Made by a program: the position numbers and the translations under genes. A DNA stretch of 41,038 bases from Candidatus Nanopelagicales bacterium. Lineage in GTDB: Bacteria; Actinomycetota; Actinomycetes; S36-B12; CAIYMF01. Below the pieces are notes generated by a model that did no database searches, was not told the DNA's origin, and was given only the letters and a program-made list of their open reading frames with translations. This document shows, piece by piece, positions 34,502 through 41,038 of this stretch; position 1 is the first letter of the stretch; each line of letters starts with the position of its first letter. The stretch is from the NCBI GenBank assembly GCA_025456015.1, contig JALOLK010000021.1:1-41038 (forward strand), given 5' to 3'.

Positions 34502-34507
34502 AGCATA
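34502..34507 (-). promoter_or_regulatory. -10 element, leaderless type, for the DUF2342 gene
   Basis: TATGCT on the minus strand, 6 nt before ATG 34495; the TSS would be at the start codon. Confidence 0.5.
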
Positions 34508-34521
34508 GGTGCGCCGCAGCC

Positions 34522-34537
34522 GACCCGGTCCCGGGTC
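34522..34537. terminator. Hairpin at the dacB stop
   Basis: GACCCGG-TC-CCGGGTC, a perfect 7-bp stem with a two-base spacer, overlapping the dacB stop codon and lying upstream of the DUF2342 promoter. No T tract, so only a possible terminator. Confidence 0.3.
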
Positions 34538-36011
34538 AGTCCGCGGCGCAGTCGCAGGTGACCAGGGCCGCGAGCGCGACGTCGATCGCCCGCCGAGCCC
34601 CGAGGGCCCCGACCGGCACGGTGTCGTCGAGGACCGCGAAGGCGAGCAGCCGGCCGTCGGGCCGGCTGAGGTACCCGGCGAGGCCGACCACGCCGGTGAG
34701 CGTGCCGGTCTTGGCCCGGACCAGGCCCGCCGCAGGCTCGCTCGCCCCCACCTGGAAGCGGCCGCCGAGCGAGCCGGTCGCCGCCGCCACGGGCAGCCCG
34801 GAGGCGACCGGGCCGGCTGCACCGGCGGCGCGCAGCAGGGCGGTGAGGTCAGCCGGGCGCAGCTGGTTGGCCCGCGACAGCCCCGAGCCGTCCACCACGG
34901 TGCTCGGCGCGCGGATGCCCAGCTCGCCCAGCACCGCCTGCCCTCGCGCGGCGACGCCCGCGAAGCTGCCCGGCAGGCCCACCGCCAGGGCGGCCAGCCG
35001 GGCCAGCGCCTCGGCGACGTCGTTGTCGGAGGTGGCCAGCGCACGCTCCACGATGGTCGCGACCGGCGGTGAGACGACCGAGCGGACGGGCTGCGCCGAG
35101 GCCCGCGCACGCACCCGCTTGGGCGCCCCGACCACCTCGAGGCCGGCCTCGGTGAGCTGGCGGGCGAACAGCGCGGCCGCCGCGGCCGCCGGATCGCGCA
35201 CCCGGGAGATGCCACCGGGCCTGGCCCGGCCCTCGTCGACCTGCAGCGCGGCCACCGGCGCGACGATGCCGGCCGCGGGGAAGCTCGGGGCCCAGGTCGG
35301 GTGCAGCGCCGGTCCGGTGAACAGCCCGTCGTCGTAGCCCAGGCGCACGCGGTCGATGCCGCGGGCAGCCAGGGTCCAGCGCGTCCGGCGGGCGAGCTCG
35401 GCCAGCGACGCGGGGTCCAGCTCGGTGCCCGGCGTGCCCAGGCGCACGTCGGTCGAGGCCAGCGTCGGGTCGCCGCCACCGACGAGCACCAGCCGTGGCG
35501 CCCGGGCGTCGCGGTGCTGCAGCACGGTCCGGGTGGTGATCGTGGCGTCCGGGCCCAGCGCGTCGAGCACCGAGACGGCCGTCACCAGCTTGACCGTGGA
35601 CGCCGGGATGCTGGTGCCCCCAGCCTGGTCGAGCAGCACCTCGCCGGTCGCGACGTCGACGACGTGTGCGGGGCTGCGCCCACGGCCCAGCGCGCCCCCG
35701 CGCAGCAGCGGAGCCAGGGTCCGGCGCACCGCCGTCGGGTCGAGGGCCGAGCCGAGGCCGGCCGGTGGTGCAGTGGCAGCCGGCGGGGCCGAGGGCGCCG
35801 GCGAGGGTCGGGCGCTGGCCCCGGCCGACGCCGGGGTGCCCCCGACCAGGGGCACGAGCACCGGCGGGGCGAGCGGGATGCTGCCGGCGGTCTCGATCCC
35901 CGTGGTCCCCGGGCCTGCTCCGGCGCGGCCGGCACCGGCGGCGGCCGCCGCTGGCCCGAGCAGGCCGGCCAGCAGCGCCGCCGCGACCAGCCCCGCGCCC
36001 CACATCCGCAC
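34536..36011 (-). CDS. dacB: D-alanyl-D-alanine carboxypeptidase/endopeptidase (PBP4, S13 family)
   Basis: A 491-residue exported penicillin-binding protein that trims peptidoglycan stem peptides. It has an N-terminal signal sequence (hydrophobic VAAALLAGLLGPAAAAAG) followed by an Ala/Pro/Ser-rich linker to about residue 85. The catalytic domain carries SxxK as STVK (Ser138, Lys141), SxN as SDN in ALATSDNDVAEAL, and KTG in RAKTGTLTGVVGLAGY. GTG 36011 has TACCCT 7 nt upstream; an ATG two codons downstream is an alternative. It lies upstream of the DUF2342-tilS-hpt run. Confidence 0.94.
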   Translation of the reverse strand: MRMWGAGLVAAALLAGLLGPAAAAAGAGRAGAGPGTTGIETAGSIPLAPPVLVPLVGGTPASAGASARPSPAPSAPPAATAPPAGLGSALDPTAVRRTLAPLLRGGALGRGRSPAHVVDVATGEVLLDQAGGTSIPASTVKLVTAVSVLDALGPDATITTRTVLQHRDARAPRLVLVGGGDPTLASTDVRLGTPGTELDPASLAELARRTRWTLAARGIDRVRLGYDDGLFTGPALHPTWAPSFPAAGIVAPVAALQVDEGRARPGGISRVRDPAAAAAALFARQLTEAGLEVVGAPKRVRARASAQPVRSVVSPPVATIVERALATSDNDVAEALARLAALAVGLPGSFAGVAARGQAVLGELGIRAPSTVVDGSGLSRANQLRPADLTALLRAAGAAGPVASGLPVAAATGSLGGRFQVGASEPAAGLVRAKTGTLTGVVGLAGYLSRPDGRLLAFAVLDDTVPVGALGARRAIDVALAALVTCDCAAD

Positions 36012-36018
36012 ACGCCGG

Positions 36019-36024
36019 AGGGTA
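36019..36024 (-). promoter_or_regulatory. -10 element, leaderless type, for dacB
   Basis: TACCCT on the minus strand, 7 nt before GTG 36011, no ribosome binding site. Confidence 0.45.
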
Positions 36025-36121
36025 GGCCAGGGCGCTGCATCCGGCGCCCGCGTGGACGGCCGCAGGGCGGATCCGGGAGCATCGGCGCCGCAGGCGGGCC
36101 GTGCGTGCGGCCGAGGGACGG

Positions 36122-37546
36122 ATGGAGCGCAGGGTGAAGAAGGTCCTCATCGGGATCGGCGTGGTCCTCGGCGTGCTGGTGGCGGTGGTGGTCGCGGCCC
36201 TGCTGTGGTTCGACATCCCGGCCAAGGCCTCCGCGATGGCCGCCAAGACCGTCTGCTCGGCCGCGTTCGTCGCCGGCCGGCCGACCAGCAACGACCTGTT
36301 CGCCGAGGACGTGCTGCCGGCCAGCAGCGTGCTCGCCGTGGTCTCGACCGACATCGACGAGCAGGCGCGCACCGTGACCGCGCGGTTCCTGGGCACGTTC
36401 CCACGGACGGCGGCGCTCGTGACCGACCGGGGCTGCGTGGTGGGCCTGGCGGCCGACCCCGCCGCCGAGCCGCACGTGCCTTCCCCCGACCCCGCCCCCT
36501 GGCCCCGCGGGGATGCGCCCCTGCCGGAGTCCGCCTGGGGGGCAGGGGTCGACGCCGAGGCCCTGCAGGCGGTCGTGGATGCGGCCATGGTCGGCGCCGG
36601 GGACCCGGCAGCGGCGAACCCCCGCGGCATCGCCGTGGTGCACGACGGCCGGCTCCTGGTGGCGACCACCCCGGAGGGCTTCCCCGCCGACACCGGCCTG
36701 CATGGCTGGTCGATGACCAAGACCCTGACCGGGATGCTGTTCTGGAAGCTGGCCCAGGACCGGGGCCTGGACCTGGCGACCCCGGTGGTCGAGGCCTTCC
36801 CCGCCGGGCGCGAGCCGGCGTGGGTGGCGGACTGGCGCACCGACGACCGGGCGCGCATGACCCTGGCCGACCTGCTCTTCATGCGCGACGGCCTGGACAA
36901 CACCGAGGACTACGCGATCACCGGCGACGTGCCCCAGATGCTCTACGGCGAGCCCGACATGGCCACCTGGGCCGCCGACCGGCCCAGCGCCGCGCCGCCC
37001 GGGGATCGCTGGCTGTACCTCAGCGCGACGACGAACATCCTGTCCGCGGTGGCCCGGGCGCAGTTCGACTCCGATGCCGAGTACTGGGCCTACCCGCGCA
37101 CCGCCCTGTTCGAGCCGGTGGGCACCGAGTCGGCCGTCATCGAGAGCGACACCGCGGGCACGTGGGTGGGGTCCAGCTACGGCTGGGCCAGCGCCACCGA
37201 CTGGGCCAAGCTCGGCCAGCTCATGCTCGACGACGGCCGGTGGCGCGGCCGTCCCGTCCTCCCCGCCGGCTGGCGCGAGCTGGCCGCGACCCCGGCGATG
37301 CCCGACGGCGAGGGCCACGGCTACGGCGCCCAGACCTGGCTGCCCGGGGACCCGATCGGCGGGGAGTGCCAGGACACCCCGGGGGTTCCGCAGGACACCC
37401 TGAGCATGGAGGGCCACTGGGGCCAGCTCGTGGCCATGGTGCCCTCGCGGGAGGCCGTCGTCGTGCGCATGGGCTGGACGGTCGTCGACGACGGCTTCGA
37501 CAGCTGCCAGTTCCTCGCCGACGTGCTCGCGACCCTGCCCGGGTGA
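36122..37546 (+). CDS. Membrane-anchored serine hydrolase of the beta-lactamase (class C-like) family
   Basis: A 474-residue protein with an N-terminal membrane anchor (about 8-30: VLIGIGVVLGVLVAVVVAALLWF) and an extracytoplasmic serine beta-lactamase-like domain. The nucleophile motif SxxK is SMTK (Ser197, Lys200) in LHGWSMTKTLTGMLF; the tyrosine motif is WLYLSATTNILS. Such proteins may be esterases, peptidases or 6-aminohexanoate-dimer-type hydrolases; there is no evidence for antibiotic hydrolysis. An N-terminal domain of about 100 residues precedes it. Start is uncertain between ATG 36122 and GTG 36134 (GGAG with six-base spacing). It is divergent from dacB, with 110 bp between them. Confidence 0.85.
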   Translation: MERRVKKVLIGIGVVLGVLVAVVVAALLWFDIPAKASAMAAKTVCSAAFVAGRPTSNDLFAEDVLPASSVLAVVSTDIDEQARTVTARFLGTFPRTAALVTDRGCVVGLAADPAAEPHVPSPDPAPWPRGDAPLPESAWGAGVDAEALQAVVDAAMVGAGDPAAANPRGIAVVHDGRLLVATTPEGFPADTGLHGWSMTKTLTGMLFWKLAQDRGLDLATPVVEAFPAGREPAWVADWRTDDRARMTLADLLFMRDGLDNTEDYAITGDVPQMLYGEPDMATWAADRPSAAPPGDRWLYLSATTNILSAVARAQFDSDAEYWAYPRTALFEPVGTESAVIESDTAGTWVGSSYGWASATDWAKLGQLMLDDGRWRGRPVLPAGWRELAATPAMPDGEGHGYGAQTWLPGDPIGGECQDTPGVPQDTLSMEGHWGQLVAMVPSREAVVVRMGWTVVDDGFDSCQFLADVLATLPG

Positions 37547-37619
37547 CCATCCGGCGCCGGGCCGCCGGGCGTCACGCGGCCGGGACCGGCACGGCTGCGC
37601 CCGCGCCGGCAGGGTCCGC

Positions 37620-37625
37620 TACTGT
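37620..37625 (+). promoter_or_regulatory. -10 element for ppa
   Basis: TACTGT, giving a start near 37632, exactly at the first arm of an inverted repeat. The leader is about 42 nt and contains AAGGAGGT. Confidence 0.45.
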
Positions 37626-37631
37626 CGTGCC

Positions 37632-37657
37632 GCGTGACGCGGGCAGGCGCGTCACGC
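37632..37657 (+). repeat. Inverted repeat (hairpin) in the ppa leader
   Basis: GCGTGACGC (37632-37640) and GCGTCACGC (37649-37657) are perfect 9-bp inverted arms around GGGCAGGC. A further copy of GCGTCACGC lies upstream at 37569-37577. The hairpin would sit at the very 5' end of the predicted ppa mRNA, just before the ribosome binding site; alternatively the DNA could be an operator. Confidence 0.55.
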
Positions 37658-37673
37658 CTGCGAAGGAGGTGTC

Positions 37674-38174
37674 GTGGACCCGCTGACGTTCGACGTGGTG
37701 ATCGAGATCCCTGCGGGCAGCCGCAACAAGTACGAGGTCGACCACGGCACCGGCAAGATCCGCCTGGATCGGCGCCTGTTCACCGCCACCCGCTACCCGC
37801 ACGACTACGGCTTCATCGACGACACCCTGGGCCTGGACAGCGACCCGCTGGACGCGCTGGTCCTGCTCGACGAGCCCACCTTCCCCGGGTGCATCATCGA
37901 GTGCCGCGCCATCGGCATGTTCCGGATGACCGACGAGGCCGGTGGCGACGACAAGGTCATCTGCGTGGTCGCCGGTGACCCGCGCATGGACCACATCCGC
38001 GACATCCACCACCTGCCCGAGTTCGACCGGCTGGAGATCCAGCACTTCTTCGAGGTCTACAAGGACCTCGAGCCGGGCAAGTCGGTCGAGGGTGCGACGT
38101 GGGAGGGCCGGGCGGGCGCCGAGGCGGAGATCCGCGACTCGCAGGCGCGCTTCGTGCCGCACGAGCACCACTGA
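37674..38174 (+). CDS. ppa: Inorganic pyrophosphatase (family I)
   Basis: A 166-residue soluble enzyme that hydrolyses pyrophosphate and so drives biosynthetic reactions. Blocks: [61 protein letters not shown] with the Asp cluster for magnesium, [14 protein letters not shown], and a C-terminal acidic/His end (FVPHEHH). GTG 37674 is decided by a near-perfect AAGGAGGT just upstream. It lies downstream of dacB and the hydrolase, as ppa lies near dacB in other actinobacteria. Confidence 0.97.
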   Translation: MDPLTFDVVIEIPAGSRNKYEVDHGTGKIRLDRRLFTATRYPHDYGFIDDTLGLDSDPLDALVLLDEPTFPGCIIECRAIGMFRMTDEAGGDDKVICVVAGDPRMDHIRDIHHLPEFDRLEIQHFFEVYKDLEPGKSVEGATWEGRAGAEAEIRDSQARFVPHEHH

Positions 38175-38177
38175 GGC

Positions 38178-38183
38178 TAGCCT
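38178..38183 (+). promoter_or_regulatory. -10 element candidate for the GGDEF-EAL gene
   Basis: TAGCCT, start near 38190. It is part of the 10-bp palindrome AGGCTAGCCT, which begins just after the ppa stop. Confidence 0.3.
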
Positions 38184-38187
38184 GACG

Positions 38188-38203
38188 CCGGCGGGGGCCG
38201 GCA
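38188..38203. terminator. Hairpin after ppa
   Basis: GCCGGC-GGGG-GCCGGC, a 6-bp stem with a four-base loop, 14 bp after the ppa stop. No T tract; it may end ppa transcription or attenuate the next gene. Confidence 0.25.
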
Positions 38204-38256
38204 GGTCGCGCAGCGCGATGCGCCGGTAGGGACGGCCGGGGCGTGGTGCGAGCCAG

Positions 38257-40881
38257 GTGCCGCGCACTGCCCTCTCCTGCTTCGGCCACGACGTCGCCGC
38301 CATCGCCGAGCAGGGTGCCCGGCTGGCCGCCGAGGCGACCAGCAGCTGGGCCGGCGTCGTGCTCGCCGAGGCCGCTGGCCTGCACCTGCGCGGCCACCAC
38401 GACCTGGACCCGCAGCGCGGGGAGCAGGTGGCCGCGGCCCTCGGCGCGATCGAACTGGACGGCCCACAGGGTCCGTTCGAGGGCGCGCTGGCCACGGGCC
38501 AGCACGCGCAGCTCGGGATCGGCCAGCTGGCGTTCACCGGGCCGCGTCCGGCCTGGGCCGGCGAGCTGGAGCGGCGTGGGATCGCCGAGCTCGGCGTGAC
38601 CCCCCTGGTGGCCCGCGAGCGCCGCCTCGGCGTGCTGGTGACCGCCCGGCTGGTGGAGCAGCCGGGGCTGCGGCCCGGGGCCATCGCGATGCAGGGCAGC
38701 ATCGCCGCAGCCCTGGCCAACGCCCTGGACAACGCCGCCGCGCTGGCCCAGATGCGCCAGTCCGGCCTGGTGCTGGACTCCATGCCCGACGCCATCGTGG
38801 GCTTCTCGCGCGACCGTGAGGTCATCCTGTGGAACCACGGCGCCGAGCGCATGTACGGCATCAGCGAGGCCGACGCGCTGGGCCGGCGCCTCGACGACCT
38901 CGTGAGCACCGACTACGGCACCGCCGGCGGGGCGCAGGGCAGCCCGGCGATCAGCCTGATCAACAAGGGCTCCTGGACCGGCCGGGTCCAGCAGCGCACG
39001 CGCGACGGCCGGGTCCTGCACGCCGACGTCTCGATCGCCTCGGTGGTGGCCGACGGCGCCCTGCGCGGGGCGGTGTCGATCAACCGCGACGTCACCGCGG
39101 TGGTGGAGGGCGAGCAGCACCGCGCCGAGGACCAGCGCCGCATGCAGGCCCTGCTCGACGCCTCCCGGGCGATGACCGCGGTGTTCGACCGGAACGGCCG
39201 CCTCGTCGCGGTGAACGCCGAGTGGACCCGCGGCATGGTGCTCGGCGGGCTGCGCCCGGAGGAGGTCGGCATCGGCGCGGACTACGCCGCGGCGCTGCGC
39301 CGGGTGGCCGGTGCGGCGGAGGACGCCGGGACCGTGCTGGCCGGGGTCGAGGCCGTGCTGGCGGGGCGCAGCGACGGCATCGAGTGGGACTACGACGTCA
39401 CCCTGCCCGACGGCACCGTCCGGGCGTACATGGTCTCGGTGGCCCCCATGCCGGGGGCGCAGGGCGGCGGCTTCGCCAGCCACACCGACATCACCGCGCG
39501 CAAGCAGATGGAGCGCCAGCTGGCCCACCAGGCCACGCACGACCCGATGACCGGGCTGCGCACCCGCCGGGGCCTGGAGCAGGAGGTGGAGCCGGCCCTG
39601 CGACGCGCGGCCGCCCGCGGCGTCGCGGTCGGGGCGATCATCGCCGACCTCGACCGGTTCAAGGACGTCAACGACACCCTCGGCCACGAGGCCGGCGACC
39701 AGGTCCTCATGGCGATGGCCGCGCGGCTGGCCTCCTTCGAGCCGGCGTCGGTGATCGGCCGGCTCGCCGGCGACGAGTTCGCGCTCGTGCTGCCCGAGGT
39801 GCGCGACCGGACCGAGCTGGCCCGGCTGGCCGGGGACCTGGCACGCCTCATCACCGCCCCGCTGCCGCTGGGCGACCGGGAGCTGTTCTTCGGGGTGAAC
39901 ATGGGCACGGCGCTGTCCTCGGACACCGAGGGGGGGCCCGACGCCCCCGCCAACCTGCTGCGTGCCGCCGACACCGCGATGTACCGGGCCAAGGCGCGCG
40001 GGCGCAACAGCATCGTGCCCTACGACGAGGGCCTGCGCGCCGACGTCGACCGGCGGGTGCAGATCTCCACCTGGCTCAACCGCGCGCTCGAGCGCGGCGA
40101 GATCACGGTGGCGTTCCAGCCGCAGTTCCGCTGCCTCGACGGCCGGCAGGTCGGCGTCGAGGCGCTCATGCGCTGGCACCAGCCCGAGGCGGGCAACATC
40201 TCCCCGGCCGAGTTCGTGGCGATCGCCGAGGAGTCCGGGGCGATCATCCCGATCGGGGCCTGGGTGCTGGCCGAGGCCTGCCAGCGTGCCGCCACGTGGC
40301 TGCCGCTGGCCGGGCCCGACTTCACCGTCGCCGTGAACCTCTCGCCCCACCAGCTCATCGACCCGGGCCTGCTCGACATCGTGCGCAGCGCGCTGCTGCG
40401 CGCCCGGCTGCCGGCCACCGCCCTCACCCTCGAGGTCACCGAGGGCGCGCTCATCGACGACCCGGAGGCGGCCACCGAGGCCCTGGCCCGGCTGCGGGCG
40501 CTGGGCGTGCGGATCTCGCTGGACGACTTCGGCACCGGGTACTCCTCGCTGGCGTACCTGGCGAAGTTCCCGGTCGACGAGCTCAAGGTGGACCGCGTGT
40601 TCGTGCGCGACATCGAGCGCGACCCGCGCACCCGGGCGCTGGCCGAGGGCATCGTGCGCATCGGCCACGCGCTGGGCATGCGCGTGCTCGCCGAGGGGGT
40701 GGAGACGCCCGGCCAGCTGCGCATCCTCACCGGCGCTGGCTGCGACTGCTACCAGGGCTTCATCGCCGCGGCGGCCGAGACCCCCGAGCAGGCCACGGCG
40801 CGCATCCGCAACCGCGCCCAGGGCCGCGACATCCCCCGCGACGCCGCGCTGGCCGCGGGTCGCCAGATCAGCGTGATGTGA
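38257..40881 (+). CDS. Cyclic-di-GMP protein with sensor, PAS, GGDEF and EAL domains
   Basis: An 874-residue soluble signalling protein. Order: an N-terminal GAF-like domain (about 1-165), two PAS domains (about 165-290, VLDSMPDAIVGFSRDREVILWN, and 290-415), GGDEF (about 425-590) and EAL (about 600-855). The diguanylate cyclase signature is AGDEF (504-508) instead of GGDEF. The EAL domain keeps E635-A-L, NLSPHQL, EVTEGAL, DDFGTGYSSL (Asp756-Asp757), LKVDR and AEGVET. I expect it to degrade c-di-GMP, with the cyclase part weak or regulatory. The PAS/GAF ligands are unknown. GTG 38257 has a poor ribosome binding site, so the start is uncertain. Confidence 0.9.
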   Translation: MPRTALSCFGHDVAAIAEQGARLAAEATSSWAGVVLAEAAGLHLRGHHDLDPQRGEQVAAALGAIELDGPQGPFEGALATGQHAQLGIGQLAFTGPRPAWAGELERRGIAELGVTPLVARERRLGVLVTARLVEQPGLRPGAIAMQGSIAAALANALDNAAALAQMRQSGLVLDSMPDAIVGFSRDREVILWNHGAERMYGISEADALGRRLDDLVSTDYGTAGGAQGSPAISLINKGSWTGRVQQRTRDGRVLHADVSIASVVADGALRGAVSINRDVTAVVEGEQHRAEDQRRMQALLDASRAMTAVFDRNGRLVAVNAEWTRGMVLGGLRPEEVGIGADYAAALRRVAGAAEDAGTVLAGVEAVLAGRSDGIEWDYDVTLPDGTVRAYMVSVAPMPGAQGGGFASHTDITARKQMERQLAHQATHDPMTGLRTRRGLEQEVEPALRRAAARGVAVGAIIADLDRFKDVNDTLGHEAGDQVLMAMAARLASFEPASVIGRLAGDEFALVLPEVRDRTELARLAGDLARLITAPLPLGDRELFFGVNMGTALSSDTEGGPDAPANLLRAADTAMYRAKARGRNSIVPYDEGLRADVDRRVQISTWLNRALERGEITVAFQPQFRCLDGRQVGVEALMRWHQPEAGNISPAEFVAIAEESGAIIPIGAWVLAEACQRAATWLPLAGPDFTVAVNLSPHQLIDPGLLDIVRSALLRARLPATALTLEVTEGALIDDPEAATEALARLRALGVRISLDDFGTGYSSLAYLAKFPVDELKVDRVFVRDIERDPRTRALAEGIVRIGHALGMRVLAEGVETPGQLRILTGAGCDCYQGFIAAAAETPEQATARIRNRAQGRDIPRDAALAAGRQISVM

Positions 40882-40952
40882 GCCGACCGGGCCGCTCCTG
40901 ACGGCCGTCCACAGATCGACGCGCGAGCGGGTGCAGCGGCCTCGATCGGGCC

Positions 40953-40958
40953 TACCGT
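40953..40958 (+). promoter_or_regulatory. -10 element, leaderless type, for the DUF2461 gene
   Basis: TACCGT, 8 nt before ATG 40967, no ribosome binding site. Confidence 0.4.
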
Positions 40959-40966
40959 TGGCGCCC

Positions 40967-41038
40967 ATGACGACACGCACCTTCACGGGGATCCCGGCCG
41001 AGGCGTTCGACTTCTACGACGCCCTGGCCGCCAACAAC
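40967..41038 (+). CDS. DUF2461/TIGR02453 family protein (N-terminal fragment)
   Basis: Only 24 codons lie before the right edge. They read MTTRTFTGIPAEAFDFYDAL and then AANN, matching the DUF2461 family start (F-x-G-(F/I)-P-x-E-A-x-x-F-(Y/F)-x-x-L-x-x-(D/N)-N). The family function is unknown. The call rests on this short match and the promoter-like TACCGT upstream. Confidence 0.6.
   Translation, partial: MTTRTFTGIPAEAFDFYDALAANN

Noticed and set aside
36122-37546. Antibiotic-resistance beta-lactamase
   Set aside because: SMTK and the tyrosine motif show the serine hydrolase fold, but membrane anchoring, an extra N-terminal domain and a housekeeping context do not support a resistance role.
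37957-40986. Open frame of about 1,000 codons antisense to ppa and the GGDEF-EAL gene
   Set aside because: No domain, low-complexity translation, and it lies opposite two confidently identified genes.

Overview
The window is a very GC-rich chromosomal segment of an actinobacterium (phylum Actinomycetota). The evidence is the codon bias towards G/C in third position, frequent GTG starts, an Lsr2 nucleoid protein, a DUF2342 metallopeptidase, a DUF3180 membrane protein, and the gene order tilS-hpt-ftsH-folE-folP-folB-folK-DUF3180 together with DUF2520-panC-nadB-nadC-coaX and lsr2-clpC. As far as I remember, Streptomyces carries the same blocks in a similar order, so this looks like conserved core chromosome with local insertions. 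I cannot place the genus. I found no mobile element, CRISPR array, tRNA or rRNA.

Layout. 1-1.9 kb: start of clpC (partial at the left edge) and lsr2, minus strand. 2.1-8.8 kb: phosphoenolpyruvate carboxylase, a lipid-kinase-like membrane protein head to head with a PAP2 phosphatase, an ArgA-type acetyltransferase, a GyrI-like protein and a secreted repeat protein. 8.9-12 kb: a SulP transporter translationally coupled to a DUF2252 protein. 12.1-17.3 kb: cofactor block coaX, nadC, nadB, panC and a DUF2520 dehydrogenase-like gene (pantothenate/CoA and NAD synthesis). 17.4-19.6 kb: otsA-otsB for trehalose. 19.8-23.3 kb: two bacterial-PH-domain membrane proteins, an orphan NuoD-like protein and a small conserved protein. 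23.4-28.6 kb: ftsH-folE-folP-folB-folK-DUF3180, a tightly overlapping operon on the minus strand. 28.8-31.7 kb: a small acidic protein, then a radical SAM/SPASM-like protein coupled to a porphyrinogen oxidase. 31.7-36 kb: hpt, tilS, DUF2342 and dacB. 36.1-41 kb: a membrane-anchored serine hydrolase, inorganic pyrophosphatase, a PAS-GGDEF-EAL protein and the first codons of a DUF2461 gene.

How it works together. Most genes are housekeeping: proteolysis (ClpC, FtsH), chromosome organisation (Lsr2), cofactors (folate, NAD, pantothenate/CoA, haem), purine salvage, tRNA modification, wall synthesis and phosphate metabolism. Eight gene pairs share 4-bp stop-start overlaps (ATGA or GTGA), which implies translational coupling. 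Many genes, about a dozen, have a -10-like hexamer of the form xAnnnT placed 6-8 nt before the start codon with no convincing ribosome binding site. This is the signature of leaderless transcription, common in actinobacteria.

The most interesting parts are the radical SAM-CgoX pair, the orphan NuoD-like protein, the DUF2252-SulP pair, the overlapping divergent promoters between the lipid kinase and phosphatase genes, and a thrice-occurring 9-mer that builds a hairpin at the predicted 5' end of the pyrophosphatase mRNA. I see no clear evidence of a wholly new system; these are leads.
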